Assembly (NCBI GenBank): GCA_964459845.1 | Contig: CAYWOC010000017.1 | Span: forward strand, 1-50,222 | DNA length: 50,222 nt | DNA from: CALZFJ01 sp964459845 | Lineage (GTDB): Bacteria; Bacteroidota; Bacteroidia; Bacteroidales; Muribaculaceae | Reading direction: 5' to 3' | In this document: piece after piece, positions 33,385 through 41,257 of the stretch | Layout of the letters: every line of letters starts with the position of its first letter | Position numbering within the stretch: position 1 is the stretch's first letter | The notes under the pieces: model-generated | The model's input: the letters and a program-made list of their open reading frames with translations, nothing else | Database searches by the model: none | What the model was told of the DNA's origin: nothing | Program-made: the position numbers and the translations under genes

Positions 33385-34425
33385 CTATTCCCAAGCGATT
33401 TTAGTTGTGGCGTTGCCCACTTTCACGATAAGCAATCCTTGTGCGAATCGCGAGCCGTCAATGGCAGATTCGCCGCTGGCAGTCTTGCCGCTGTAAAGCA
33501 GCTTGCCGTCGATGGCATAAACAGCCACTTCGGCATCCGATGCCTTGCTATTGACAACGAGCTTTTCGCCAGCTTGATATGCGGCGAAACCATCGGTTTC
33601 GACAGCCTCTACACCCACAGTCGATACGCTGAATTTGGCACGATTTTCATAACCAAAGTTGCCTACGCCCTTATGTGTGGTGCCGTTATTTTCGTAGGTG
33701 AAACCTATTGTGTAGTCGCCTGCCGGCAAATCCATCTTCTTGGAAACAGTGACGTTTTTAGCTTCTTCAGCATCGAGGCTCACAGTCTCCGACTCCATAG
33801 AGCCGATTGTCTCAGTCTGCCCGTCGGCGCAAACATTGACATTCAACTTACCGCTAAATCCATTGAACAAGTCAAGATTGCGGACATCGGTAGTGAGCTT
33901 CAGCTCTTTGGTCGCATAGTTGTATTCAGCCTTCATGTCATCAACCACCAAGTTTTGATTGTAGTCGCTGAATCCAAACTCCTTTGATGCGAGCAGTGAT
34001 TGGGTTTCGGTACTTGATACATCGATGGTCATAGGCCCATATTTAAACTCTCTTTCTATTTCACTGACAGTGCAGGATTCCCCAGGCTTCAAAGATGCAG
34101 ATAACGAACAATGCCCGGCTCCACTGTTGTATTCAACAGTTATATTTCCGTCAAAATCTTTCGTACTTGTATTCACAATATCAAAAGAGAAGCTATAGGA
34201 TACACTGTTTTCAGAGAAACCTAAGCTTTCGCACTTAATTTCTATATTTCTTATGTCGAAATTCATGTCTCCAACTTTGATGCCGGAATCGCTTACATAT
34301 ATAGAGTCGGAGTATGCGTCGAATACATCGAGCTTCCTGCCCTCTTTATCCACCGAATAATATTTAAGCACATAAGTGCCTGAAAATTCCAAAACGAAGT
34401 GCATGCAACCGGTGAAAAAACTTGC
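33385..34425 (-). pseudogene. Truncated duplicate of the C10 protease C-terminal region
   Basis: From about 34390 leftward the translation matches the last ~310 residues of the 30621 protease: SGIK(V/I)(G/S)D, SFDIRN, the block around VVDDMKAEYN, TTDVRNLD, a near-identical stretch around ESETVSLDAEEAK, and an almost identical sorting tail ending in TKIAWE. The signal peptide, propeptide and whole protease domain are absent. The open frame extends upstream to 34509 only through unrelated residues and overlaps the next gene's start, with no promoter of its own visible. It is therefore most likely a decayed tandem duplicate that is still open; a shorter start at 34404 (MHFVLEF) could in principle be used. 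It could donate sequence to the intact gene by recombination. Confidence 0.75.
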
Positions 34426-34456
34426 AGATGTGGGAAAATAAATTTGGCATTTCCCA

Positions 34457-34486
34457 TTGGATTTTACAGATAGTTTCGTAACTTTG
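34457..34486 (+). promoter_or_regulatory. Promoter of the small 34492 gene
   Basis: TTG (34457-34459), a 19-bp spacer and TAACTTTG (34479-34486). The ATG at 34492 lies only 6 bases past the -7 element, so the mRNA may be leaderless. Confidence 0.65.
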
Positions 34487-34491
34487 TGACG

Positions 34492-34908
34492 ATGAAGAGT
34501 TTTTGCCATATGGCATATTGCATTATGGGCGTGGTGATTTGTGCTATGACACTGTTCCTCGCCTGCTTAGTTCAGCCCGACACAGCTGAGCTGGCTAATT
34601 ATGTGGCGCGCGAAAATTCTGAACGTACCGACACGCAACAACATCTCAATGCCGCAGACAATGCGATAGGCTTCGCCATAGAGGCGCAGCAAGAGATTTC
34701 GGTTCCGTCGTCCACATCGGTGCGCGTGCTGCGCACTTCTTCAAGCCGCATTCTGCCGGCGTTGCACCAACAGCAGTGCCGCATATTGGCAAAATCGGCC
34801 TCATTCTTCAATTCAAGGCATCTGCGCCTATATGATGTGGCGGCTCCGTTTGCTTGCGCTTCGCTGAAAGATTATTTCATCTACGCACTGCGGCGCATAA
34901 TAATTTAG
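34492..34908 (+). CDS. Small hypothetical membrane or secreted protein
   Basis: I do not assign a function. The 138-residue product starts MKSFCHMAYC, has one hydrophobic segment (MGVVICAMTLFLACLV) that could be a signal anchor, and a polar middle rich in Ser, Arg and Gln (SSTSVRVLRTSSSRILP). It ends in the aromatic/basic motif KDYFIYALRRIII, which I believe recurs in small Bacteroidales hypothetical proteins. ATG at 34492 is preferred over GTG at 34486, which falls inside the -7 element. It is divergent from the truncated C10 copy, whose open frame overlaps its 5' end. Confidence 0.6.
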   Translation: MKSFCHMAYCIMGVVICAMTLFLACLVQPDTAELANYVARENSERTDTQQHLNAADNAIGFAIEAQQEISVPSSTSVRVLRTSSSRILPALHQQQCRILAKSASFFNSRHLRLYDVAAPFACASLKDYFIYALRRIII

Positions 34909-35042
34909 CCCGAGGAAATAAGCAATTTTTTTCACTGCGCAATCGATTGTGCAGCGATATGTCATTGTGCCATACTAAAATGTATGTGTACTGCAAGAAC
35001 CAAATTTATAAAAACACAGACTTATTACTCGGAAATAATATT

Positions 35043-35573
35043 ATGACCAACGAAACTTTATTCTCAAATATATATACAGCGACAGGTGATGTTGTGAAGA
35101 AAACGAATGTCGCTTCAATACTCCTCTCCTCCATAATACTGATAATCGGCATTGTATTCTTTGTGGTATCGTTCAAATTTGATGCCAACAGTGATGAATG
35201 GTCGATGCTGTGTCTGCTCCTTGGCATTGCCGGGGTCGCCTATGGCTTTATACGATTGTGCGTGAACAACAAAAAGACGGTGTATGCGCCCACTGGCAGC
35301 AACTTGAAGAAGACAAGAATCTACTTCAAGAACGAAGATCTCGGCAAGGTGCTTGCTGCTATCGACGGAAACTTTGCGAACACGGCAGGTCTGCACGACA
35401 ACGAACATGGCACAGTGCGACTCGACATATTGACCTCGACCGATGGCGCATTTGCGGCAGTTCAGGCATTTTCTTATCAGGATTCGTCGTATGCACCGCA
35501 ATGTGCGGTGAAGACATTCACCGGAGATTCTGTAAAGAACGTGAGTGAGGCGATTATTGCTGTGACAATGTGA
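35043..35573 (+). CDS. Hypothetical protein with two transmembrane helices
   Basis: Function unknown. The 176-residue product begins MTNETLFSNIYTATGDV and has two TM helices near residues 22-42 (ASILLSSIILIIGIVFFVVSF) and 52-70 (MLCLLLGIAGVAYGFIRLCV). A soluble C-terminal domain (~75-176) reads KKTRIYFKNEDLGKVLAAID and ends in VSEAIIAVTM. The open frame extends upstream to 34854, but that part overlaps the previous gene and has no signal, so I start at 35043. The soluble part faces the cytoplasm if the TM pair is an N-terminal hairpin. No family is recognised. Confidence 0.75.
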   Translation: MTNETLFSNIYTATGDVVKKTNVASILLSSIILIIGIVFFVVSFKFDANSDEWSMLCLLLGIAGVAYGFIRLCVNNKKTVYAPTGSNLKKTRIYFKNEDLGKVLAAIDGNFANTAGLHDNEHGTVRLDILTSTDGAFAAVQAFSYQDSSYAPQCAVKTFTGDSVKNVSEAIIAVTM

Positions 35574-35670
35574 CTCGAAATATAATGACTGGTATGGGGT
35601 AAAAATTTTTTACGAATTTCTTCATGGATAATAATTGTTAGCATTTTGAGTAGTATTTAATAATAAGTGA

Positions 35671-35707
35671 GAGGAGGCTACCCGTGATGGGCAGCCTCCT
35701 CATTTTC
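35671..35707. terminator. Bidirectional terminator between 35043 and GH97 genes
   Basis: GAGGAGGCT (35671-35679) pairs with AGCCTCCTC (35693-35701), with an inner CCC/GGG. ATTTTC follows on the plus strand and a T-rich stretch follows on the minus strand. It sits between the two convergent genes. Confidence 0.75.
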
Positions 35708-35734
35708 ACCTAATAAAACAATCTTATATACCTA

Positions 35735-37918
35735 TTACTTGGCTATCGGGCGGATAGTGATGGCGTAGCCGCCACCAGCCACAGCATTGAGCCGCAATGC
35801 GGTTTTAGCATTGACGGTTTTCTTTGTTATAGTGTATGCTTGCGGATTAGTCTTGTAATTGGCATCTTTAGCATCGGCATATATGGTGGCCTCATATTTG
35901 CGGCCTTTGTCGAGGAAGTCGAGCTTGATGTTTGACTGGTGGTCGTTTTCTCCAGCCACACTGCCAATGAACCATTCGTCGCTTCCCTTTGCCTTGCGAG
36001 CCACGGTTATATATTCCATAGGTTCAGCCTCAAGATATTTCGACTCGTCCCAGTCGATAGCCACGTCTTTGATAAACTGGAATGCGTCGGGAAATTGCAT
36101 ATAATGCTCGGGCATGTCGGCAGCCATCTGAAGCGGGCTGTACATAGTGACATATAGCGCAAGCTGTCCGCAGATTGTGGAATTGACGTGCGACTTGTTG
36201 TCGGGGCTGAATTTGCTTATGTTCATCTCGAATATGCCGGGAGTGTAGTCCATAGGACCACCTTGCAGACGGGTGAAAGGCAGAATAGACGTGTGTCCGG
36301 GCTTGCTTCCTCCAAAAGCTTGGTATTCAGTGCCTCGTGCCGATTCGTTGCCAATCATATTGGGATAAGTGCGGCACAGACCTGTGGGGCGAACAGCCTC
36401 GTGGGCATTCACCATGATTTTATGCTCGGCAGCTTTTTTGATGGCATATAGATAGTGGTTGTTCATCCATTGACCGTAATGATGCTCGCCACGCGGAATA
36501 ATGTTGCCCACATATCCGCTTTTCACAGAATTGTAGCCATATTTGTTCATCAAGTCGTAGGCGGCATCAAGGTGGCGCTCATAGTTGCGCACCGATGAAG
36601 AAGTCTCGTGGTGCATCATCAGGCGCACGCCTCGGCTGTGTGCATAGTCGTTGAGAGCCTTAATGTCGAAATCTGGGTATGGGGTCACAAAGTCGAATAC
36701 ATAGTCTTTCGACTGTCCGAACCAGTCTTCCCAACCGATGTTCCAACCCTCTACAAGCACTTGGCTGAAACCATTGTCGGCGGCAAAGTCGATATATTTG
36801 CGCACATTGGCATTATTGGCAGAGTGCTTGCCATTAGGCTTAGCCTTGCTGTAGTCAGTAATTCCAAGTTTCACAGACGGGAACTCGTCGGTATAAGCCC
36901 AAGAGCCTTTGCCGGTAATCATTTCCCACCACACGCCAACATACTTCACAGGTTTAATCCAAGAAGTGTCTTCGAGCTTGCATGGTTCGTTGAGGTTGAG
37001 GATAAGTCGAGACGACAGAATGTCGCGGGCATCGTCGCTCACCATCACTGTGCGCCAAGGTGATTGGCACGGAGTCTGCATATAGCCTTTTTTGCCGACA
37101 GCATCGGGTGTCAGCCACGATTCAAACACAAAGTTCTTGTCGTCGAGATTGAGGTTCATGCAGGAATAATCCACGAGAGCTGCCTCGTGAATATTCATAT
37201 AAATATTGTCGTCGGTCTTCAGCATAAGCGAAGTTTGCACACCTGTGGGGGAATATTGCATTTGGGATGAATTTGCCGAGATTGCACCTTTCATCAAGCC
37301 ACGAATCTCGCTCAGGCGTGATTTTGTGTAGTCGTATTCCTGAGTGTCGTAATCGCCCGGAATCCAGTAAGCAGTGATGTCGCCCGGCATGGCAAATTGA
37401 GTGTGCTCCTCGCGTATCTCAAAATAATTGAGATTCTCCTGTTGCGGAAATTCGTAGCGCAAGCCCATACCCTCATCATACACGCGGAATCTCACCACGA
37501 TGTGACGACTGAGCTTGGGCTGGTTGAGAGTCACCGCCATTTCATTGTAGTGGTTGCGGATGGCACTTTCCTCACCCCACACTGGATGCCAAGTCTCGTC
37601 GAAGTCGGAGCGACTTGTTTTAGCGATTTCAAATCCATTGTATAGCGACATCTTATCGACTGAAGCGTTGTCAAACGAAAAATCATTGAAGTTGTTTCTT
37701 CCGTTGGCACTGATAAGCTCCAGCCCAAGGCGACTTTCGCGCACCACCTGCTTGCCCTTATAGTCCATGCTATATACAGGCACGCCTTCTTTCACATCGA
37801 AATTCACCACCAGATTTCCGCTTGGCGATGTCACTTTCTCCACAGCAAAAATCTGAGCCGAGCCGACCCAAGCAGCAAAAGCTGTGGCACAAGCAAATAA
37901 AAGTTTCTGTCTAATCAT
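35735..37918 (-). CDS. susB: GH97 alpha-glucosidase, SusB-like
   Basis: A periplasmic, calcium-dependent inverting alpha-glucosidase of family 97, 727 residues with signal peptide (ending in GSAQIFA). Domains: N-terminal beta-super-sandwich (~25-275), (beta/alpha)8 barrel (~280-625), C-terminal beta domain (~630-727). Inverting-type glutamates are present and in the same spacing as in SusB: Glu438 (MMHHETSSS), Glu507 (NAHEAVRPTGLCRTYP), the calcium ligand Glu525 (GNESARG) and Glu531 (GTEYQAF). Retaining GH97 enzymes instead carry an Asp nucleophile. It is monocistronic here and not linked to a SusC/SusD pair, so it may act on maltodextrins handled elsewhere. The promoters are unusual (see 38024-38141). 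Confidence 0.94.
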   Translation of the reverse strand: MIRQKLLFACATAFAAWVGSAQIFAVEKVTSPSGNLVVNFDVKEGVPVYSMDYKGKQVVRESRLGLELISANGRNNFNDFSFDNASVDKMSLYNGFEIAKTSRSDFDETWHPVWGEESAIRNHYNEMAVTLNQPKLSRHIVVRFRVYDEGMGLRYEFPQQENLNYFEIREEHTQFAMPGDITAYWIPGDYDTQEYDYTKSRLSEIRGLMKGAISANSSQMQYSPTGVQTSLMLKTDDNIYMNIHEAALVDYSCMNLNLDDKNFVFESWLTPDAVGKKGYMQTPCQSPWRTVMVSDDARDILSSRLILNLNEPCKLEDTSWIKPVKYVGVWWEMITGKGSWAYTDEFPSVKLGITDYSKAKPNGKHSANNANVRKYIDFAADNGFSQVLVEGWNIGWEDWFGQSKDYVFDFVTPYPDFDIKALNDYAHSRGVRLMMHHETSSSVRNYERHLDAAYDLMNKYGYNSVKSGYVGNIIPRGEHHYGQWMNNHYLYAIKKAAEHKIMVNAHEAVRPTGLCRTYPNMIGNESARGTEYQAFGGSKPGHTSILPFTRLQGGPMDYTPGIFEMNISKFSPDNKSHVNSTICGQLALYVTMYSPLQMAADMPEHYMQFPDAFQFIKDVAIDWDESKYLEAEPMEYITVARKAKGSDEWFIGSVAGENDHQSNIKLDFLDKGRKYEATIYADAKDANYKTNPQAYTITKKTVNAKTALRLNAVAGGGYAITIRPIAK

Positions 37919-38023
37919 AAGTTATGTACTAATAAGTATAGTTTTTAGCTGTTAATTCTCAGTTTTTCCAAAAATTTTGGTTTCAAAGCTGCAATTGCCA
38001 CTGCGTCATATCGATGCGGCTCA

Positions 38024-38128
38024 GCAGCCTATTTTCTGCAAAGATAGTGCAAATCGAAAGCAGAATATCAAGCTTGCTTGAATATTGTGCTGAGATGCAG
38101 CCTATTTTCTGCAAAGATAGTGCAAATC
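38024..38128 (-). repeat. Duplicated 32-bp promoter module upstream of GH97 (period 73 bp)
   Basis: An identical 32-bp block occurs at 38024-38055 and 38097-38128. On the minus strand each block carries TATCTTTG (38039-38046 and 38112-38119), so two potential start points face the GH97 gene. Between them lies a palindrome, TCAAGC-AA-GCTTGA. A diverged copy of the whole unit lies at 18100-18178. Confidence 0.8.
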
Positions 38129-38141
38129 CTTGAAATCTCAA
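38112..38141 (-). promoter_or_regulatory. Promoter of the GH97 gene (distal copy)
   Basis: On the minus strand, TTG (38139-38141), a 19-bp spacer and TATCTTTG (38112-38119). The proximal copy at 38039-38046 has a TTG 22 bases upstream (38069-38071). Confidence 0.7.
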
Positions 38142-38184
38142 TTTATGGCTCAAATTTTTATTTTCATAATCATTATTTTGTAGG

Positions 38185-38290
38185 CGAAAAGTGGCAAAAT
38201 TGCCAAAAAATTTCAGTAGAAGAGCCACATTCCATCAGAATAGCGTTATATTTGCAGCCGAAAAGTGGCAAAATTGCCAAAAAATTCAGT
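38185..38290 (+). repeat. Duplicated ~33-bp module upstream of the DUF1573 genes (period ~74 bp)
   Basis: CGAAAAGTGGCAAAATTGCC begins both copies (38185-38217 and 38259-38290), containing the 12-bp palindrome GGCAAAATTGCC. The second copy is preceded by TATATTTG (38247-38254), a good -7 element for the downstream gene; the first by the near-match TTATTTTG. Confidence 0.75.
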
Positions 38291-38303
38291 GGAGAAGCAA
38301 AAT

Positions 38304-38714
38304 ATGCATATTGAGATGAGAAGAATTTTTTCTATAATTTGTGCGGTGGCAGTGTGGGTGGCGTGCGCATTGGCTAAGGACAGCGCGAAAGATTTCGCAC
38401 AAGCCACGTTCCCAGACCAGACTTGCGACCTCGGGTTTATAAAAGAGGAGAAAGGTCTGGTGAAGTGCGAGTTTGAGGTTGTGAACACAGGCACCTCGCC
38501 GCTGATTATCATTGATGTGAAGACTTCGTGCGGCTGCACACATCCCGATTACCCCAAGCGTCCCATCAATCCAGGGAAAAAGGCGAAGATAAAGGTGACA
38601 TATAATCCGGCAGGCACATCGGGCGGATTTCGTAAGAGTATCACAGTGAAGACCAACGGAAAGGAGAAGCGCACCACGTTATATATTGAAGGCTCGGTGA
38701 TTCCGAAGAAATGA
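38304..38714 (+). CDS. DUF1573 domain protein (short)
   Basis: An exported 136-residue protein: signal peptide (RRIFSIICAVAVWVACALA) followed by one DUF1573 domain (HYDIN/ASH-type immunoglobulin-like fold). The hallmark pattern is clear: CDLGFIKEEKGLVKCEFEVV, NTGTSPLIIIDVKTSCGCTH, PGKKAKIKVTYNPAGTSGGF, KSITVKTNGKEK. The conserved SCGCT may be a cysteine pair. Function in Bacteroidetes is unknown. I place the start at 38304; ATG at 38316 is also possible. The next gene, 12 bp downstream, encodes a longer DUF1573 protein, so the two are an operon. Confidence 0.85.
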   Translation: MHIEMRRIFSIICAVAVWVACALAKDSAKDFAQATFPDQTCDLGFIKEEKGLVKCEFEVVNTGTSPLIIIDVKTSCGCTHPDYPKRPINPGKKAKIKVTYNPAGTSGGFRKSITVKTNGKEKRTTLYIEGSVIPKK

Positions 38715-38726
38715 ACCTGATGCGCA

Positions 38727-39848
38727 ATGAAGAAAACAATCTGCGAGGATATGGCACATAGGCTGTTTTTGATTATGCTGACAATGGTGGCTTCCGCCTA
38801 TGCTGCATCGGCGAGCGGAAACGTTAAATTTGCCACTTGGATGGAAAAAGTGCATGATTTCGGTGTAATAGCTGAGGCCGACGGCAAGGTGGCTTGCCGG
38901 ATGAGACTTGTGAACACTACCGATTCGGCTATGGTTATAACCGAGGTGCGACCGTCGTGCGGTTGCACGGCAGCCGATTATCCGCACCGACCGATAGCGC
39001 CGGGCGACACGGCAAGCATATATTTAGTGTATAATCCGTATGGACGGCCGGGAGAGTTCAGCAAGGATGTGGTGGTGAGGCTTAATTGCGCGCCTCGCCG
39101 CACAGTGCTTAAAATCAAAGGTTCAGTCATAGCCGAGGCGCAAACTGTGAACGAAAAATATCCTGTGTCGGCAGGTTCATTGAAGATAAGCGGCAGCATA
39201 GCCATGATGGGAGAAGTAGCAAATGGCAATAGCCGAAATGCTTATCTTGATGCTTATAATACGGGGCGCGATTCGGTGAGAGTGTATGCGCTTGATGTGC
39301 CGAAATGCCTGTTGATAAAGATGATGCCCGACACTGTACCTCCAGGTGGGCTGTGTGCTATAATAGTGCATTTGGCTACCGAAAAGTGTAAAGAATATGA
39401 TTGGGGACCGACGGAATATAAATTCAGATTGCTTGCTGAGCCACTTCGCGAGAATGCGTCGGCTTATGCCGGCATTGCCAGAATAAGTGCCATTGCCAAT
39501 TTGAAGGAAGATTTCAGCCGCTTGACAGAGCGAGAGCGTGCCGAAGCTCCGAAATTAGGCGTGACAACTGACAAAATCGATTTAGGCAGGATTGATGGCA
39601 ATGCGGTGAAGTGTACATTTGAGGTAACCAATATGGGGAAGCTGCCGCTGAAAGTACGCCGCATAATGCACGACGACGGCATAGAAGCCTCAATCGACCG
39701 GCAGACATTGAAGCATGGCAAAAAGGCAAAACTCAGTGTATCGGTGAGTATGGAAGACGGAGACCGATATATAAACAAGACTATCACGCTCATAACCAAC
39801 GACCCCGAAACTCCGCAGAAAGTGATAAGGATTGTGGGGACAAAATAA
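38727..39848 (+). CDS. DUF1573 domain protein (long, two or three ASH-like domains)
   Basis: A 373-residue exported protein, signal peptide to about residue 29 (LFLIMLTMVASAYAASA). The first DUF1573 domain (~32-135) shows HDFGVIAEADGKVACRMRLV, VRPSCGCTAADYPHRPIAPG and YNPYGRPGEFSKDVVV. A second Ig-like domain (~145-245) lacks the SCGC motif. A third (~265-373) has IDLGRIDGNAVKCTFEVTNM and ends TNDPETPQKVIRIVG. The domains look serially duplicated. It is cotranscribed with the short paralogue. Its function is unknown, but tandem ASH-type folds suggest a scaffold or binding role in the envelope. Confidence 0.85.
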   Translation: MKKTICEDMAHRLFLIMLTMVASAYAASASGNVKFATWMEKVHDFGVIAEADGKVACRMRLVNTTDSAMVITEVRPSCGCTAADYPHRPIAPGDTASIYLVYNPYGRPGEFSKDVVVRLNCAPRRTVLKIKGSVIAEAQTVNEKYPVSAGSLKISGSIAMMGEVANGNSRNAYLDAYNTGRDSVRVYALDVPKCLLIKMMPDTVPPGGLCAIIVHLATEKCKEYDWGPTEYKFRLLAEPLRENASAYAGIARISAIANLKEDFSRLTERERAEAPKLGVTTDKIDLGRIDGNAVKCTFEVTNMGKLPLKVRRIMHDDGIEASIDRQTLKHGKKAKLSVSVSMEDGDRYINKTITLITNDPETPQKVIRIVGTK

Positions 39849-39883
39849 GGTAATATTTTAAGGAGATTTTAGGAGACCTTTTA

Positions 39884-39915
39884 TTTGTTTTTACTATTTC
39901 ATTGCCGTATCTTTG
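39884..39915 (+). promoter_or_regulatory. Promoter of meaB
   Basis: TTTG (39884-39887), a 20-bp spacer and TATCTTTG (39908-39915), an exact consensus match. The ~95-nt leader holds an 8-bp hairpin, TGGTCATT (39929-39936) with AATGACCA (39960-39967). Confidence 0.85.
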
Positions 39916-40016
39916 CATAGGTTCAAATTGGTCATTTTTATAAGCAAGCAAGTGCCGCTAATGACCAGATTGGAGATAAGTAAGTCAGAAAAATAACGTG
40001 AAAAAATTTAAGTTTT

Positions 40017-41111
40017 ATGGAACATCCTGAAAACGATGAGAAATATGCCGGATTGACTGTCAATAAGGGCATTGCGCAGCCACCAATAGTGAATCCATAT
40101 TTGAAAAACAGACCTCGCCGTCGCCGTCAGCTCACTGCCGGCGAGTATGTGGAGGGAATTTTGAAAGGAAACATACCTATTCTCGGGCAGGCAGTGACAC
40201 TTGTAGAGAGCCAGAACCCCGACCATCAAGCCATAGCTCAAGAGGTGATAGAGAAATGTTTGCCTTATGCCGGCAAATCCACTCGAATAGGCATAACCGG
40301 CGTGCCGGGTGCTGGAAAGAGCACGTCGATTGATGTTTTCGGCTTGCATGTGCTGAAACGTGGCGGAAAGCTCGCAGTGCTTGCCATCGACCCAAGTAGC
40401 GAACGCTCCAACGGCAGTATCCTTGGCGACAAGACCCGTATGGAGAAACTCGCCATCCATCCCAACGCATTCATTCGCCCCAGCCCATCGGCAGGCTCTC
40501 TTGGCGGAGTGGCTCGCAAAACCCGCGAAACAATCGTGCTGTGTGAGGCGGCAGGTTTCGACAATATATTTGTGGAAACAGTGGGTGTGGGGCAGAGCGA
40601 AACGGCAGTCCACTCAATGGTGGATTTCTTCCTGCTCATTCAGCTTGCCGGCACAGGCGACGAGCTGCAGGGCATAAAGCGTGGCATCATGGAGATGGCT
40701 GACGGCATTGTGATAAACAAAGCCGACGGCGACAACATCGACCGGGCGAAGCTGGCACAGGCACAGTTCCGCAGCGCGCTGCACCTGTTCCCGTTGCCGC
40801 CAAGCGGATGGACTCCCGAAGTGCTTACTTATTCGGGATATTATGAACTTGGCATACCTGAGGTGTGGGATATGATTGACCGCTACTTCGACTTTGTGAA
40901 GAAAAACGGATATTTTCAGGAAAAACGTCGTCAGCAGGAGAAATATTGGATGTATGAGTCGATTAACGACCATCTGAAAGCTAATTTCTACAATAATCCT
41001 GTGGTTCAGGAGATGCTTGCCGCAAAACAGAAACTCGTGCTTGAAGCAAAGCAAAGCTCATTTGTGGCAGCCGCCGACGTGCTGGATTATTATTTCAAGA
41101 ATCTGCATTGA
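40017..41111 (+). CDS. meaB: Methylmalonyl-CoA mutase-associated GTPase MeaB (ArgK family)
   Basis: A G3E P-loop GTPase that protects and reloads the B12-dependent methylmalonyl-CoA mutase. The 364 residues carry Walker A GVPGAGKS (95-102), the family block VLAIDPSSERSNGSILGDKTRM, switch region VARKTRETIVLCEAAGFDNIFVETVGVGQSE (shown here as overlapping family motifs) and the base-recognition NKADGDN. The C-terminal helical dimerisation arm is present. The mutase genes are not in this window. In Bacteroidales this enzyme system links succinate and propionate formation. The gene has its own consensus promoter and a strong terminator. Confidence 0.95.
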   Translation: MEHPENDEKYAGLTVNKGIAQPPIVNPYLKNRPRRRRQLTAGEYVEGILKGNIPILGQAVTLVESQNPDHQAIAQEVIEKCLPYAGKSTRIGITGVPGAGKSTSIDVFGLHVLKRGGKLAVLAIDPSSERSNGSILGDKTRMEKLAIHPNAFIRPSPSAGSLGGVARKTRETIVLCEAAGFDNIFVETVGVGQSETAVHSMVDFFLLIQLAGTGDELQGIKRGIMEMADGIVINKADGDNIDRAKLAQAQFRSALHLFPLPPSGWTPEVLTYSGYYELGIPEVWDMIDRYFDFVKKNGYFQEKRRQQEKYWMYESINDHLKANFYNNPVVQEMLAAKQKLVLEAKQSSFVAAADVLDYYFKNLH

Positions 41112-41176
41112 CGCGCACTGTACGGAAGCAGAGATGCCCGATGCAACCCCAATAGGCTATCCGAATTGTGAATATA

Positions 41177-41233
41177 AAAAATGGCACAAGACTTGTCGCA
41201 TAATCGGCGACGGCTCTTGTGCCATTTTGTTTT
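41177..41233. terminator. Bidirectional terminator between meaB and the nitroreductase gene
   Basis: AAAATGGCACAAGA (41177-41190 region) pairs with TCTTGTGCCATTTT (41215-41228), with an inner GTCGC/GCGAC stem. T tracts follow on both strands (TTTTGTTTTTC on plus, TTTTTTATATT on minus). Confidence 0.85.
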
Positions 41234-41257
41234 TCCCTTGAAGTCGCAGTGGTTGTA

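Noticed and set aside
33385..34509. Treating the truncated C10 copy as a normal 374-residue gene
   Set aside because: No signal peptide, no catalytic domain, no promoter, and the extra N-terminal residues overlap the divergent gene's start.
38024..38290. CRISPR array in the GH97/DUF1573 gap
   Set aside because: Only two copies of each repeat, different repeat types, promoter elements inside the repeats and no cas genes.
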